Source: Euborellia annulipes | Taxonomy: Eukaryota; Arthropoda; Insecta; Dermaptera; Anisolabididae | NCBI GenBank assembly: GCA_023213315.1 | Contig: JAKCPI010031558.1 | Span: 1 to 64,000 of the forward strand | Reading direction: 5' to 3' | DNA length: 64,000 bases | Part shown: one piece after another, positions 11,855 to 23,370 of the stretch | How positions within the stretch are numbered: position 1 is the stretch's first letter | Layout: every line of letters starts with the position of its first letter | Notes under the pieces: generated by a model | Database searches by the model: none | Told to the model about the DNA's origin: nothing | The model's input: only the letters and a program-made list of their open reading frames with translations | Made by a program: the position numbers and the translations under genes

Positions 11855-12113
11855 GGTCCAGGAAGATGTGTAACTTTAATATAAAATTTCATCCTCATAG
11901 CTCAATTCCTTCATGCTTTAAATTGAACCCAGCCAGACACACACACACACACACACCCACAGACAGACAGAACATGTTACGAAAACCAATTTTTTGAATT
12001 CAGGGGACCTCAAAACGTGAAGAACCATAAAAATTTCGACATCGAATTTTTGACATGAATCCAATACTTTATATATATATATATATTATCATAATTGTAG
12101 AGCTAAGAGAAAG
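11855..12113 (+). mobile_element. HNE fragment within hAT-A copy 1
   Basis: 5'-truncated HNE: TATAAAATTTCATCCTCATA, (AC)n, GACATGAATCCAATACTTTA and a TA-rich end hairpin. The identical piece in hAT-A copy 2 (48641-48905) shows it was present before the two copies separated. Confidence 0.65.
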
Positions 12114-12527
12114 TAAAGATAAATTTCGGGTGGGGGGATGTTGATTCCGAAACCCCTTCCCCCCTCTTTCCTGGCTACGACATGAAAAAACGAAATTCGA
12201 TTTTAATACAAAAAAATTTAAAAAATTTACCTTTTCAGTTGTGAGATTAACTATTTCTTTGTCTTCTTCTCTATTCCTATTAGCACAATCTGTTGATTCT
12301 GAAGATCCAACTTCACAATCTAATTCTTAAATGGAAAAGTATTTAAGTAATTGATTCACTAATTTTAAAAATTTTTTCAAATTTTACCTGCTTTCTTATT
12401 TTGAAAAAAATCTGAAATTAGTCTCCGCTTCATAATTTTTATGAAATTAGCAATTAATGATTTAATAATAAAAATAATTCGAATTTAAGTAAAATTTTTA
12501 TTTAAATAATTGTCAAATTTCAATAAG
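12114..12527. other. hAT-A internal sequence, nothing recognised
   Basis: AT-rich; no coding pattern and no shared repeat. Confidence 0.4.
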
Positions 12528-13070
12528 GTTATGGCATAAAAAAAATCCTCAATAGCCTACAAAAAAAAAAACATTCTCGGGTTGTTTTCCCCTGGTGCAT
12601 CGTGCACGCTGACACGCACCAACCCATGTGTACCGGTATCTAGCTCGAAGCCATTAAGCCGGTTACCAATGTTTGGGGGTGAGAGGCCCTTCACCTCCCT
12701 ACTCCCCAAAAATCAGTCCCTGACGGGACTGGTCGACCAGCTCTCGACGTGTTCATCTCAAATCACCATTCTCTCAAATCACCAGTGACAAATTCAAATT
12801 TCAATAATTTTTTTTTTTTTTTTTATTTTTTATTTGAGGGAAAAGCCTAGATTATGGCATAAAAACCCTCAATAGCCTACAAAAAAAACATTCCCCGTTT
12901 AGTTACCCCTGGTGCATCGTGCACGGAGGCACGCACCAACCCCAAGTACCGGTATCTAGCTCGAGAGCCATCAACCCGGTTCCAATTTTGGGAGTGAGAG
13001 GCCCTTCACCTCCCTACTCCCGAAAAATCAGTCCCTGACGAGACTTGTCTCTCCCCAACTCAATCTTCAT
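12528..13070 (+). repeat. Two direct copies of a 0.2-kb unit in hAT-A
   Basis: 12528-12787 and 12852-13070 share CCTCAATAGCCTACAAAAAA, TGGTGCATCGTGCAC and AAAAATCAGTCCCTGACG. Only the tail of the unit remains in hAT-A copy 2 (48955-49045). The 68-codon frame over it is not convincing. Confidence 0.55.
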
Positions 13071-14357
13071 CAAATTTCAATATATGAATGTAGAGTCTTA
13101 TATTAGTCTTTTGTTTTTTATGATTTAGGAGAAATAACAAAAGAATTAGTAGAGCGGGCGCTGGAGGTAGTTGAGTATGCAAAATTTGAGGACCGAATTC
13201 TGACAATGGATTTGGGCTAAGAATAGCTCCCAGAATAAGGATCCGGATCTTGCCGGGCCAATTTTTGGTCCAATTTTTTTTTTACCCCCACCCCATAGGA
13301 AATCAATGGAGTGCATGCTAAGATGATGTGAAGATTTGCAATTATGGTCAAATTCGAGTACTTAAAACCTCAAACAATGAAAAAACTGTCTTGTCAGCAA
13401 CTGAGGGGATCCTCTAGAGTCCCCTGAGAAGTACTATCTTGCCACCAGTTGTGGTGGTCCCCTCTAACCCCTTCACCTCTTTTCTCTCTCTTTGTTATAA
13501 ATTTAAATGTACGGCTTTAACACCATGCCAAATTGTGGGGACCGGCAATTATGTTCATAATCCACTACCTGGTATCCCAATCAATGAAAAATACTATCTT
13601 GCCGCCAACTGCGGTGGTCCCCTTTAACCCCTTCACCTCTTTTCTCTCTCTCTGTTATAAATTTAAATATACGGTTTTAACATCATGCCAAATTGTGGGG
13701 ACCAGCAATTATGTTCATAATCCACTACCTGGTGTATTTATAATAAAGGGAGATAAAAGAGGTGAAGAGGTTAGAGGGGACCACCACAACTGGTGGCAAG
13801 ATAGTATTTTTCATTGATTGGAGCACCAGGTAGTGGATTATGAGCATAATTGCCGGTCCCCACAATTTGGCATGGTGTTAAGGCCGTATATTTAAATTTA
13901 TAACAGAGAGAGATAAAAGACGTGAAGGGGTTAAAGGGGACCACCGCAGTTGGCGGCAAGATAGTATTTTTCATTGATTGGGATACCAGCTAGTGGATTA
14001 TGAACATAATTGCCGGTCCCCACAATTTGGCATGATGTTAAAACCGTATATTTAAATTTATAACAGAGAGAGAGAAAAGAGGTGAAGGGGTTAAAGGGGA
14101 CCACCGCAGTTGGCGGCAAGATAGTATTTTTCATTGATTGGGATACCAGGTAGTGGATTATGAACATAATTGCCGGTCCCTACAATTTGGCATGATGTTA
14201 AGGCCGTATATTTAAATTTATAACAAAGAGAGAGAAAAGAGATGAAGGGGTTAGAGGGGACCACCACAACTGGTGGCAAGATAGTACTTCTCAGGGGACT
14301 CTAGAGGATCCCCTCAGTTGCTGACAAGACAGTTTTTTCATTCTTTGAGGTTTTAAG

Positions 14358-15761
14358 TAGGAACCGACCGAATATTCGGTTTCGGTTACGGTTTCGGCCA
14401 GTTTCGGCCAAAAATCATGGTTTCGGCCGTAGTTTCGGTTTCGGCCAAAAAGTGGCCGAACCTTTCGGCCGGCCGAAACCAGAGTCTGAAAAAATGGGAT
14501 GAGACTCGCATGCAAAAAAATATAATAAAAAAAAACTTTAAAAAAAAAATGCTTTTATTTAAATTGAACTAAAAAGAGAAAAATAATTTAATTGTTCTTG
14601 TTAAAATTGTTGACTATTTATTACTTAAAATAAAAGCGTGGAGCGCATATTGATAGCTTAAGGAATTGTATATACTTAGAGCCTCGGAATCACTTCGAAG
14701 CGCCCCACGCTTTTATTTTAAGTAATAAATATTCAACAATTTTAACAAGAACAATTAAATTATTTTTCTCTTTTTAGTTCAATTTAAATAAAAGCATTTT
14801 TTTTAAAAGTTTTTTTTATTATATTTTTATTTTAAACTTTTTAGTCTTTTTTATTATAGAGTATTAAAAAAGAAGACAGGATGCGTGAAATAAAGTACCA
14901 CATTAGTTTGGTCTATTTTGGTGAAACCCAACTCACTATTTGCGTCTTCAAAAATGACCCTTAAGTATCAAATTTCACACCCCTAGCCCTTCGGAAAGTC
15001 TTTTGAAATTAGATAAATACGCGTGAGGTTTCAAATAAAGTACCACATTAGTTTGGTCTATTTTGGTGAAACCCAACTCACTATTTGCGTCATCAAAAAT
15101 GACCCTTAAGTATCAAATTTCACACCCCTAGCCCTTCGGGAAGTCTTTTGAAATTAGATAAATACGCGTGAGGTTTCAAATAAAGTACCACATTAGTTTG
15201 GTCTATTTTGGTGAAACCCAACTCACTATTTGCGTCATCAAAAATGACCCTTAAGTATCAAATTTCACACCCCTAGCCCTTCGGGAAGTCTTTTGAAATT
15301 AGATAAAAACGCGTGAGGTTTCAAATAAAGTACCACATTAGTTTGGTCAATTTTGGTAAAACCCAACTCACAATTTGCGTCATCGAAAATGACCCTTAAA
15401 TATCAAATTTCACACCTCTAGCTCATTGGGAAGTGTCCCAAACAAAGACTCAAAGTTGGTGACCTTGAAAGAGTAAGTTAAATAAAAGCATTTGGGGGCC
15501 GCCAAAAAAAAAAGGTCAAATAATTTGCACTTGAGGGAGAAAAAAATTTTAGTCTCCCTAAAAAAAAAGGTAAAATGATTTTCACGGGAGGGGAAAAAAA
15601 AAAAATTCAAAAAAAAAAAAAAAAGGTAAAATGAAAAAAAAAATTTTATAGGAAATACAAGTTTCGGTTTCGGTTACGGTTTCGGCCGAAACTAAGGTTG
15701 AGGCCGAATATTCGGTTTCGGTTTCGGTTTCGGCTGAAAATCTTGTTTCGGTCGGACCCTA
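14358..15761 (+). mobile_element. hAT-D copy inside FB2, 8-bp duplication
   Basis: Ends TAGGAACCGACCGAATATTC and the complement TTTCGGTCGGACCCTA, flanked by GTTTTAAG at 14350-14357 and 15762-15769. The other FB2 arm (13362-13390) shows the uninterrupted target. Inside are CGGTTTCGG-rich ends, an inverted repeat (about 14530-14815) and four tandem 145-bp units (14888-15460). Confidence 0.8.
14888..15462 (+). repeat. 145-bp tandem repeat, four units
   Basis: AAATAAAGTACCACATTAGT starts at 14888, 15033, 15178 and 15323, an exact 145-bp spacing. Units share CATCAAAAATGACCCTTAAG and GCCCTTCGGGAAGTCTTTTG. The last is most diverged. Confidence 0.85.
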
Positions 15762-16110
15762 GTTTTAAGTACTCGAATTTGACCATAATTGCAAATCTTC
15801 ACATCATCTTAGCATGCACTCCATTGATTTCCTATGGGGTGGGGGTAAAAAAAAATTGGACCAAAAATTGGCCCGGCAAGATCCGGATCCTTATTCTGGG
15901 AGCTATTCTTAGCCCAAATCCATTGTCAGAATTCGGTCCTCAAATTTTTGCATACTCAACTACCTCCAGCGCCTGGTCTATAGTTTTTTTTTTATTTCTT
16001 ATATATAATATATATATTTTATATTAATACTTTACGAAATAAAATAAGCAATTTTCATTTTTGTTAAAATTTTTTTTAAATAAAATAAACATATTTTTAA
16101 GAAATTATTT

Positions 16111-16722
16111 TGACGTGACAACGTCTTACAAATCATGTGTCTATAGTGGCATGTTAGAGGGGCATGCACGAAAAAGTTTATTGGCTTGAATAACTCCTCT
16201 GTCTTAAGAGGTATAATTATGGGAAATATACGGTTAGAAAGAATGAGTTTTCAGCTAAAGAATTCACCATTTATTTTTTTCCTATCATTTTATTTTACCG
16301 CGCTGCGGTAAATTCTAATTTGAAAGTTTAAACTCCTGTAGATTCTGAACGGCTAATCAGATCAGACTAAATGGGATGTCATTTGGTGCAGAAAGAAAAC
16401 CTCTAATAGAATAAATAAAAAATCCCGAGTAATTAACTCCAAAATTGGTTTTTTTCTCGAAAAACCTCATTTTTTAAGCATATGTCGCCCTTAATGGATA
16501 AAAGTTTGGCCACACCTGTCATATGTTTTTTCAATGAAAATGTTTGAACTTGTTTATTTATGAAAACAAACTACTAGTAAAAAAAAAAAACAAAAACAAT
16601 ACTTTCTCTCTTTATATTTCAATATAGGTAAGAGAAAAAAATTTTTTTGAAGTCAAGCAAAAGACGTTGTCACGTTAAAAAGCCACCGGCTGTGTAGAAG
16701 ACACAGCCAACACCTAATTTTT
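16111..16722. mobile_element. Inverted-repeat element in hAT-A copy 1
   Basis: Ends ACGTGACAACGTCTT (16113-16127) and its perfect complement AAGACGTTGTCACGT (16661-16675). hAT-A copy 2 lacks the whole block between AAGAAATTATTTT and TTTATAATAAAAAGG. It contains an FB1 fragment (16160-16485) and an HNE end hairpin (16600-16636). Confidence 0.6.
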
Positions 16723-16851
16723 TTTATAATAAAAAGGATACAATTTTTTTTTCTTTTCTAATAATTTGTAATAATATATAGAAATTTGAATTTTTTTTCT
16801 CTTCTGGGGGGGGTTAAAACCCTAAAACCCCCCCCCCTGGTTGCGCCACTG

Positions 16852-17223
16852 TTCTGATGTAGTATTACAGTTTTTTCAAATTCATTTTCCGGCTCTTCGT
16901 TCCATAGAGCGAGCCAATGTTAAATCCCAATAGGGATTTACATGTAAATTTCGATTCAAAAGGGAACTTTTTACACATATAAAAAAAAATTTCCAATTAT
17001 GAAATTTAGGATTCTCTATTGTGTATAAAATATCCAAATATTAGATTAAAATTTTAAAAAATAATCATAGTTTATTTCAAACTTTTAAAATACATAGAGA
17101 TCTTGAATCAATTGACTTTTTTTTTTACTTATGAAACGCTAGTAGTCTTTGGAACTAAGGTGGTATGGGAAACTAAATATATCTCGACACAAGAAAATCT
17201 GTTGTCACACCACCAGATTTTTT
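16852..17223 (-). mobile_element. Continuation of the diverged HNE after hAT-A
   Basis: Ends with AACTAAATATATCTCGACAC and a shortened hairpin AATCTGTTGTCACACCACCAGATT. Relatedness to the element at 9661 is inferred from orientation and the hAT-A empty-site logic. Confidence 0.4.
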
Positions 17224-18050
17224 TAATTTATTTTCTCTATCTTTTTAAAGTATTATTTCAAGAAATAATAACGGTATTTTTTTTATCAACACTTTACAAT
17301 TGGTACTTTTCGAACTCATTAAATAAAAATTTATTGCAAGCGAGATATAATTCTTGAAAAAGGATGTCTAAGCTAGTTGGCCAATGTTACCGGACATGTG
17401 CAGAGGCACGTGGGACAACACGTTCACTCCCCATCACGTGTTGAATTGAAGAAGAAGAATGTCACGGTCGAAGATTATTAACTCACAGGTTATAGAGTAG
17501 GTGGAAGAATATGTCTGTCTATGTGTACAAATAGGCAATAGGTGTCGATCGCCTTGGCTAACCTTTTGCCAATTACAATGGAAGCTGCGTGCATCTTCGC
17601 TCGTCGGGGGAGGGGCCAAGGCCAGACGGTGCCTTAACCTCTCCCTCACCTATCCGTTGTTTCTCGGCTCTCTCAAATACAGTTATTATAGCGTATATAA
17701 TAAACTCGGGGAAAGAAAAAAAAATATTTAACGACTCAAATTTTGTAATTATCTTTTCTTAGACTTAAAAACTAATTCCTTCCAACTGACGTTGTTGTTT
17801 ATGGAAAACAAACCTTTGATCTTCGATAAAACTTGGCTTAAAACCTATAATTAATTGGTAATAATAAATTTTTAGTTACATATAGAATTAGTGTGAAATT
17901 TTACATTCGTAAAAAATCGATCTCTCTGTTGTGTATATATAGATACTAGCCGCAAGGTTCGGATAATAAATATTAATATATGGATCTTACATCGGGAAAT
18001 CTCTGAAATAGCATCCCCAGTAGCTGCTTGTAGTGGGATTAAAGCATCAC
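17224..18050. other. Mixed stretch with a GC-richer island
   Basis: 17390-17690 is less AT-rich, has two E-box-like CACGTG words and a GCGTATATAATAA box. It could be a promoter or 5'UTR region, but no transcript evidence exists in the sequence. Open frames on both strands overlap and are not convincing. Confidence 0.25.
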
Positions 18051-18370
18051 CCTTCAGTAGTTCACTGGAAATCAATGCTAAATAAGGAAACGACTGAAGA
18101 ATAAAAGTCAGCATTTCATGGATTCCTCTCACATCATTTTTAATTAGTAGATATTTCGACCTGCATCGCGCCTGGTCATCATTAGTACAAAAAATGATTT
18201 GGTGGAAGGCCCGTGTCAAACAATGTGTAAGAATTATTATAAAATTTAAGAGAAGCAGGAGCCAGACGCAACGTTGTTTGACACGGACCCTTCACCAAAT
18301 CATTGTATTGTTGATTGAGATGATTTGAGGAGTCCCTCAAATGCTGACTTTTATTCTCCGGTCCGTTCCT
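18050..18370. repeat. Foldback unit with CTAATGA...GAAA motif
   Basis: Arms pair AAAAGTCAGCATTT (about 18105) with AAATGCTGACTTTTAT (about 18340), and ATGATTTGGTGGAAGG with CTTCACCAAATCAT. On the minus strand 18154-18185 reads CTAATGA-T-GACC, a 12-base loop, then GGTC-GAAA, a member of the covarying motif set. Confidence 0.55.
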
Positions 18371-18823
18371 TATAAATCTGATCCAGTCAAAATCTTCCAA
18401 TTGTAACAAATCCTAAATGTTTAAATGCAAAAATCGTTTGTTTATTTTAAGAGCTAAACTTTTCAAGCTAGGTTTTAAACATTTTTTGACATTTATTGGT
18501 TGTCTTTAAGCGCAGAACTTTTAACTGTAAAGCTAAAGCTACAATATCGTGTTTTTAAATTTGATTTATGTCGAATAGATTTTTGTTAATTTCAATTTAT
18601 TTTCAAAATAACGATGGACCCAATATGGGCTCCCGGTTGAGCCGTTACATTTTTGAAATTTTGATTTTGTTTAATGCTCTAATTTTTTATTTTTTTACTT
18701 TTATTTTGTTACAAAAGGCGTATAATGAAAAGGAAATTTTTAAAATGCCCCGAGGAGCTTGTGGATAAAAACAAATATGTTATAAAAATTTTAGAAAAAT
18801 CTTAATGAAACTTGTCTTTCGAT

Positions 18824-19208
18824 TAGGGTCCGACCGAAACAAGATTTTCAGCCGAAACCGAAACCGAATATTCGGCCTCAACCTTAGTTTCGGCCGAAAC
18901 CGTAACCGAAACCGAAACTTGTATTTCCTATAAAAAATTTTTTTCATTTTACCTTTTTTTTTTTTGAATTTTTTTTCCCTCCCGTGAAAATCATTTTACC
19001 TTTTTTTTAGGGAGACTAAATTTTTTTTCTCCCTCAAGAGCAAATTATTTGACCTTTTTTTTGCATGCGAGTCTCATCCCATTTTTTCAGACTCTGGTTT
19101 CGGCCGGCCGAAAGGTTCGGCCACTTTGGCCGAAACCGAAACTACGGCCGAAACCATGATTTTTGGCCGAAACTGGCCGAAACCGAATATTCGGTCGGTT
19201 CCTACGTA
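18824..19208 (+). mobile_element. hAT-D short copy, 8-bp duplication
   Basis: Begins TAGGGTCCGACCGAAACAAG and ends CCGAATATTCGGTCGGTTCC, then TACGTA. CTTTCGAT flanks at 18816-18823 and 19209-19216. The short form is almost only the two terminal regions and lacks the 145-bp tandem block. Confidence 0.75.
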
Positions 19209-19216
19209 CTTTCGAT

Positions 19217-20424
19217 ATATCCTTTGAATAGAACATGTATTAGGATATTTAAAATTGTTTTATTTATTTTTTTTTTTTAGAGAAGTTTGAAGTGAAACTA
19301 CAATATCACTCTCCCCTCCTTCCTAAAAGACATAAGCTTTAAAAATTATTAAAATTACTCCATTTTGTGAAAATTTATTTCGCTTTGATTTAAAAGTAAA
19401 AAAAAAAAAAAAAAAAAAAACATAATTAACCATTTGAACTTCAAGAAATAAAAGATCATGTTTCTATTTCAATTAATGTATAAACATTTTTTTTGTTTTC
19501 CATTTTAAATTGTCTGAATTAGACCATGACCCAAAATGATCACAGTGATAGTTAGTAAAAAAAAAAAAAAACAATACAGGAGATTGAAAATAAAGTCGTG
19601 GACATTAATAGCTCTACAATCACCTTTCTTGATTAGAAATGTCTCTCTTTTTTATTATTGCACATTAAAAATAGCATGAACACAAGTAATCTGACACTAC
19701 GATTTCTTTTCAATTAATTGATAAAATGTTACTTATATTTATTTATTTATATATAAATACATTTAACCCTTTTTATCATTTATAAAAGAAGTTGACCGCT
19801 TGGTTTTGATTTTATTTAATATATTTTCAATGTAATTGGAGAATTGAAAAATTAATTTACCTTTTGGGTGATAATTTAATTGGCTATTATGTGCAATTAG
19901 CCACAGAAGATATTTATTTTATTTTTACTAATATCCTAATGGCGAAAGTTTGCTTCATTAAAATTATAGTAAACCTTTGTAGGAATTCCTTTTCTTTGAA
20001 ATCTCATTTAAAAAATGTTATTAGAAATTAACTTCTATTTTCATTTATGTCCCGAATTTCATCCGGGACAAAAGTCTCTTTGAAAAAAATCGCAGTGGAT
20101 TTCAGTATAGGTCTAGTAATGATGTAGTAGGCTAATTTTTTCCAAAAATTTTATATTCAATACTACATTAACATTTATATATCAAAATCGAAAAAAATTC
20201 ACTTGTCCTTTTTCAATGGTGGAACATGTTTTGATATGCTTGGAGGAGCTCTATGTTTGTGAATAAAATATCTCAAATGTAGCCCAGGCTCAAATTTGAT
20301 ATTTCAGCTTGTCGCATGATTTTGGAATAAAACAAAGAGTAAGCTTATTAATACTTTATGATGTCCTTTTTTAAATTATTTAAATTTAAACCGGTATTCG
20401 TTGGCTCTAGTTAAAACATTATAT
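19217..20424. other. AT-rich stretch, nothing recognised
   Basis: Only homopolymer runs and scattered AT words. Confidence 0.5.
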
Positions 20425-20596
20425 ATTTTTTTTTTTTAAACATTCACACTTTTTTCTCATTCACATGCACATACACACAGTCTTTTCGGCAACTTAGGCC
20501 ATTTAAGACTTTGACGATAACCGTTATGAATATATATTATTTGGGGTCCAGGCATTCTTATTCAAGCCATTTGGTATCCAAATGCCTTAAATAAAA
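20425..20596 (-). mobile_element. SINE-2, 5'-truncated, 9-bp duplication
   Basis: ACATTATAT at 20416-20424 and 20597-20605. The body CATTCACACTTTTTTCTCAT, GTCTTTTCGGCAACTTAGGC and CCAGGCATTCTTATTCAAGC matches; the tRNA-like head is missing. Confidence 0.7.
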
Positions 20597-20796
20597 ACAT
20601 TATATTTTAATGAGGTAATATTAAAACACAAAGTTATATATATTGAATCATATAATCTTGTGTTTTAATTTTATCATTAAATACTTTTTTCTATTATGTT
20701 TGTTCGCAAAGTCCGATCGACTTTTTATCGGCTGATTTGGATTTAAAAGATTATCTTTTTTAATAATGTAGAAAATGACTTTTTAGAACTCAATGA

Positions 20797-21137
20797 AAAG
20801 GAATGCAGCCAGGTAGGAAGCCTCTATTATTAAACCAAACTCCCTTATTACAAAACGTTTCGGCCAATTTTATTGAGTTATCATTAGTTATATAAGAGTT
20901 TTTAAAGAATAGTCATTAATACGTCTGTATATAAGCCAGTCATATACAAGCCTACGTATAAAACAATGCAAATATATTTTTATTCTTTGGTTTTTGGACA
21001 TACATATTAACAACTCTAATCTTTGAACACGCTTATTCGACTGAAGTTGGCACATAAAATTGGCCGAAATGTTATGTAATAAGGGAGTTTGATTTATTAA
21101 TAGAGGCTTGCTACCTGGCTGTATTTCTTTTCATTTA
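20797..21137. repeat. Foldback unit with GCCGAAACGTT motifs
   Basis: Arms ATGCAGCCAGGTAGGAAGCC and the complement of GGCTTGCTACCTGGCTGTAT. Each inner arm ends in TTGGCCGAAA(C/T)GTT. The right arm has CTGAAGT...GGCCGAAA (21041-21069); the left, on the minus strand, has CTAATGA...GGCCGAAACG. Confidence 0.6.
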
Positions 21138-21324
21138 AGCAATTTAGTTTCAATTCAATACTTTTAATTTCCAAATTAGCGCATTTTTTGCTGAATCTAA
21201 TGATAATTACTTTTTCACAATAACGATAGCTACGCCAAAGAAATAACTAATAAACATTTAATTAAGATGAGAAAGAGGCAGTCACTTGTTTGGTAACATA
21301 ATATAACAATAGGATCAGATCATA

Positions 21325-21985
21325 TTACTTTCTCTTACCTCTATATATATGTTAGTATATATAGAGAGAGAAAGTATTGGTTCATGTCAAAAATTCGATG
21401 TCGAGATTTTGATGGATCTTCACGTTTTGAGGTCCACTGAATCCAAAAAAGTGGTTTTCGCGACATGGTCTGTCTGTGTGTGGGGGTGTGTGTTCAATTT
21501 TAAGCATGAAGGAATTGAGCTACGAGGTTGAAATTTTATATTTTAGTTAAACACCCCCGGGACCGGAAAAATAAGCTTTTAATCAAAATCGGCCAAAGAG
21601 TACTAGTACTTTACTGATGTACTTTTTCAGTTTTTTTCGATTTTCTCAAAATTTGCTCCAACGATTTTTTTAAAATTCAAAAATCAATTATTTTTTAGAT
21701 GCTCTTTCAAATGTATATTCTCATTTTGCGATTGAAATCTTCTGAAGACCACTTTACTCTTGTATTTCATAGGGAAGATAGGAGAAATGGTTGCCATGGT
21801 AACAAAATATAAATATTTTCCCATACTTATAAATTTTACATCTGAATTCATATGTTCAGTACTGTCATGTCGGGAACTAAATATATGTCGACACAAAAAA
21901 TCTGGTGTGACAAGCACAGAACACAACTTTCGATTACCGAAGGTAAGAGAAAGTTGTGTGCTGTGCGCCAGTCACACCAGATTTT
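21325..21985 (-). mobile_element. HNE full copy
   Basis: Minus orientation from TTACTTTCTCTTACC to CACACCAGATTTT, about 660 bp, with only a short (GT)n tract. No target duplication is evident at the A/T-rich flanks. Confidence 0.75.
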
Positions 21986-22950
21986 CATAATTATATATTG
22001 CAGAAAAATAATCATATTATATACATAAATTATAACAGGTGAAAGAATGATGATTCTGAATAAAGGTCTGGTTTTTTTTTCAACTTAGAAAGAGGATATT
22101 AAATATCATTGGGTTTATCGCCTAAAAAAAATTTAATATTTTGTAAAATCTAGCCCTATAAATAATTTGGAACAAATAGAATAGTTTGACAGGCGGAAGG
22201 AGGAGATAAGAATTTTCTATAAAATATCTTTGGAAATTTCAAGCTTTCGAATTTGTTTTTTCATTCTATAAGGTCATTCACTAGAAAATAAATCTAAAAA
22301 TTTCGATGTCCAACATGTTTATCACATATCGAGAAAAACTTTAATTGCCTTAAAAAAATTAAATTTTTAATTTTCTAATTTATTTGCATTTTAATATATG
22401 GTAATTAAAATTCTAAATTTTCGCAATATTTATCTGTAAAAATCTCAATAATATTTATTTATCTATTTTTTAATAGAATAAAAAATTTAAATTGAATTTT
22501 TTTTTTAATATTTTTTTTTTCGCACTATGAAGGAAGAAATTTCAGATTTAAGTTGATGGAATGAATAGGAATTTAATTACATTAATTATCGCTTTCAATA
22601 AATTAGAGAGTTTTAATTAATTTATTTATTCTATTCTTAATTATTTTTATAAATAAATACATGACAGATAACTTTATAGACAATTTATTAAATGACTTTA
22701 TTCAGTGGATCATTATTTAAGAAAAAAATCTCTAATTAACTCTTTTAGTGTAATTTTTTGTATTGTTTATATATAATTCGCTAATGTCCCCTCTCTTCCC
22801 CTTCGACTATCTCATCAACGAATTTTGAATCTCTATATGTGACCCTCCACATGAAAAAGAACCAAATCTTCACTGGGCTAAATTTTCAGGAGAGCCGACT
22901 TACTTAAAAAAAAAGTTTAAAAAAATCGATTTTTATTACAAATAAATTAT
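21986..22950. other. AT-rich stretch, nothing recognised
   Basis: No coding or repeat signal beyond A/T runs. Confidence 0.5.
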
Positions 22951-23370
22951 TAAAAATAAGCTTTTAATCAAAATCGGCCAAGGAGTACTAGTACTTTACT
23001 GATGTACTTTTTCAGTTTTTTTTCGATTGTCTCAAAATTCGCTCTAACAATTTTGTTTAAAATTCAAAAATCAATTATTTTTTAGATACTCTTTCAAATG
23101 TATATTCTCGTTTTGCCCTCAAAATTGTTTGAAGCACACTTTACTCTTGTGCTTCATAGGAAAGATAGGAGAAATGGTTGCCATGGTTACAAAATATAAA
23201 TATTTTCCCATACTTATAAATTTTACATCTGAATTCAAATATTCCCTACTGCCGGGAACTAAATACATGTCGACACAAAAAATCTGGTGTGACAAGCACA
23301 GTACACTACTTTCGATTAAAGAAGGTAAAAGAAAGTTGTGTGCTGTGCGCCAGTCACACCAAATTTTTTT
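22951..23370 (-). mobile_element. HNE copy lacking the 3' half
   Basis: Starts AATAAGCTTTTAATCAAAAT and runs to the 5' hairpin ...GTCACACCAAATTTTTT. The (AC)n tract and end hairpin are absent. Confidence 0.65.

Larger units (their letters stand above)
13150..15980. mobile_element. FB2: foldback element with 3-bp TAG duplication
   Basis: Ends TAGAGCGGGCGCTGGAGGTA and the complement of ACCTCCAGCGCCTGGTCTA, with TAG at 13147-13149 and 15981-15983. hAT-A copy 2 reads GAATTAGTTTTT at this point, so it is the empty site. Each arm carries repeated units of about 160 bp (CCAATTGTGGGGACCGGCA..., CACTACCTGGTATCCC...), with the fold centre near 13740. The right arm is interrupted by hAT-D. Confidence 0.75.
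9844..16851 (+). mobile_element. hAT-A copy 1: 7-kb composite with 8-bp duplication
   Basis: Terminal repeats are TAGTGGCGCAACCAGG on the left and CCTGGTTGCGCCACTG on the right; TTCTGATG flanks both ends (9836-9843 and 16852-16859). Terminal repeats of this kind and 8-bp duplications are typical of the hAT superfamily. No transposase frame is present. It has taken in hAT-B with its minisatellite, HNE sequences, foldback FB2 (itself hit by hAT-D) and a 0.6-kb TIR element; a shorter sister copy is at 47380-49385. Confidence 0.8.
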
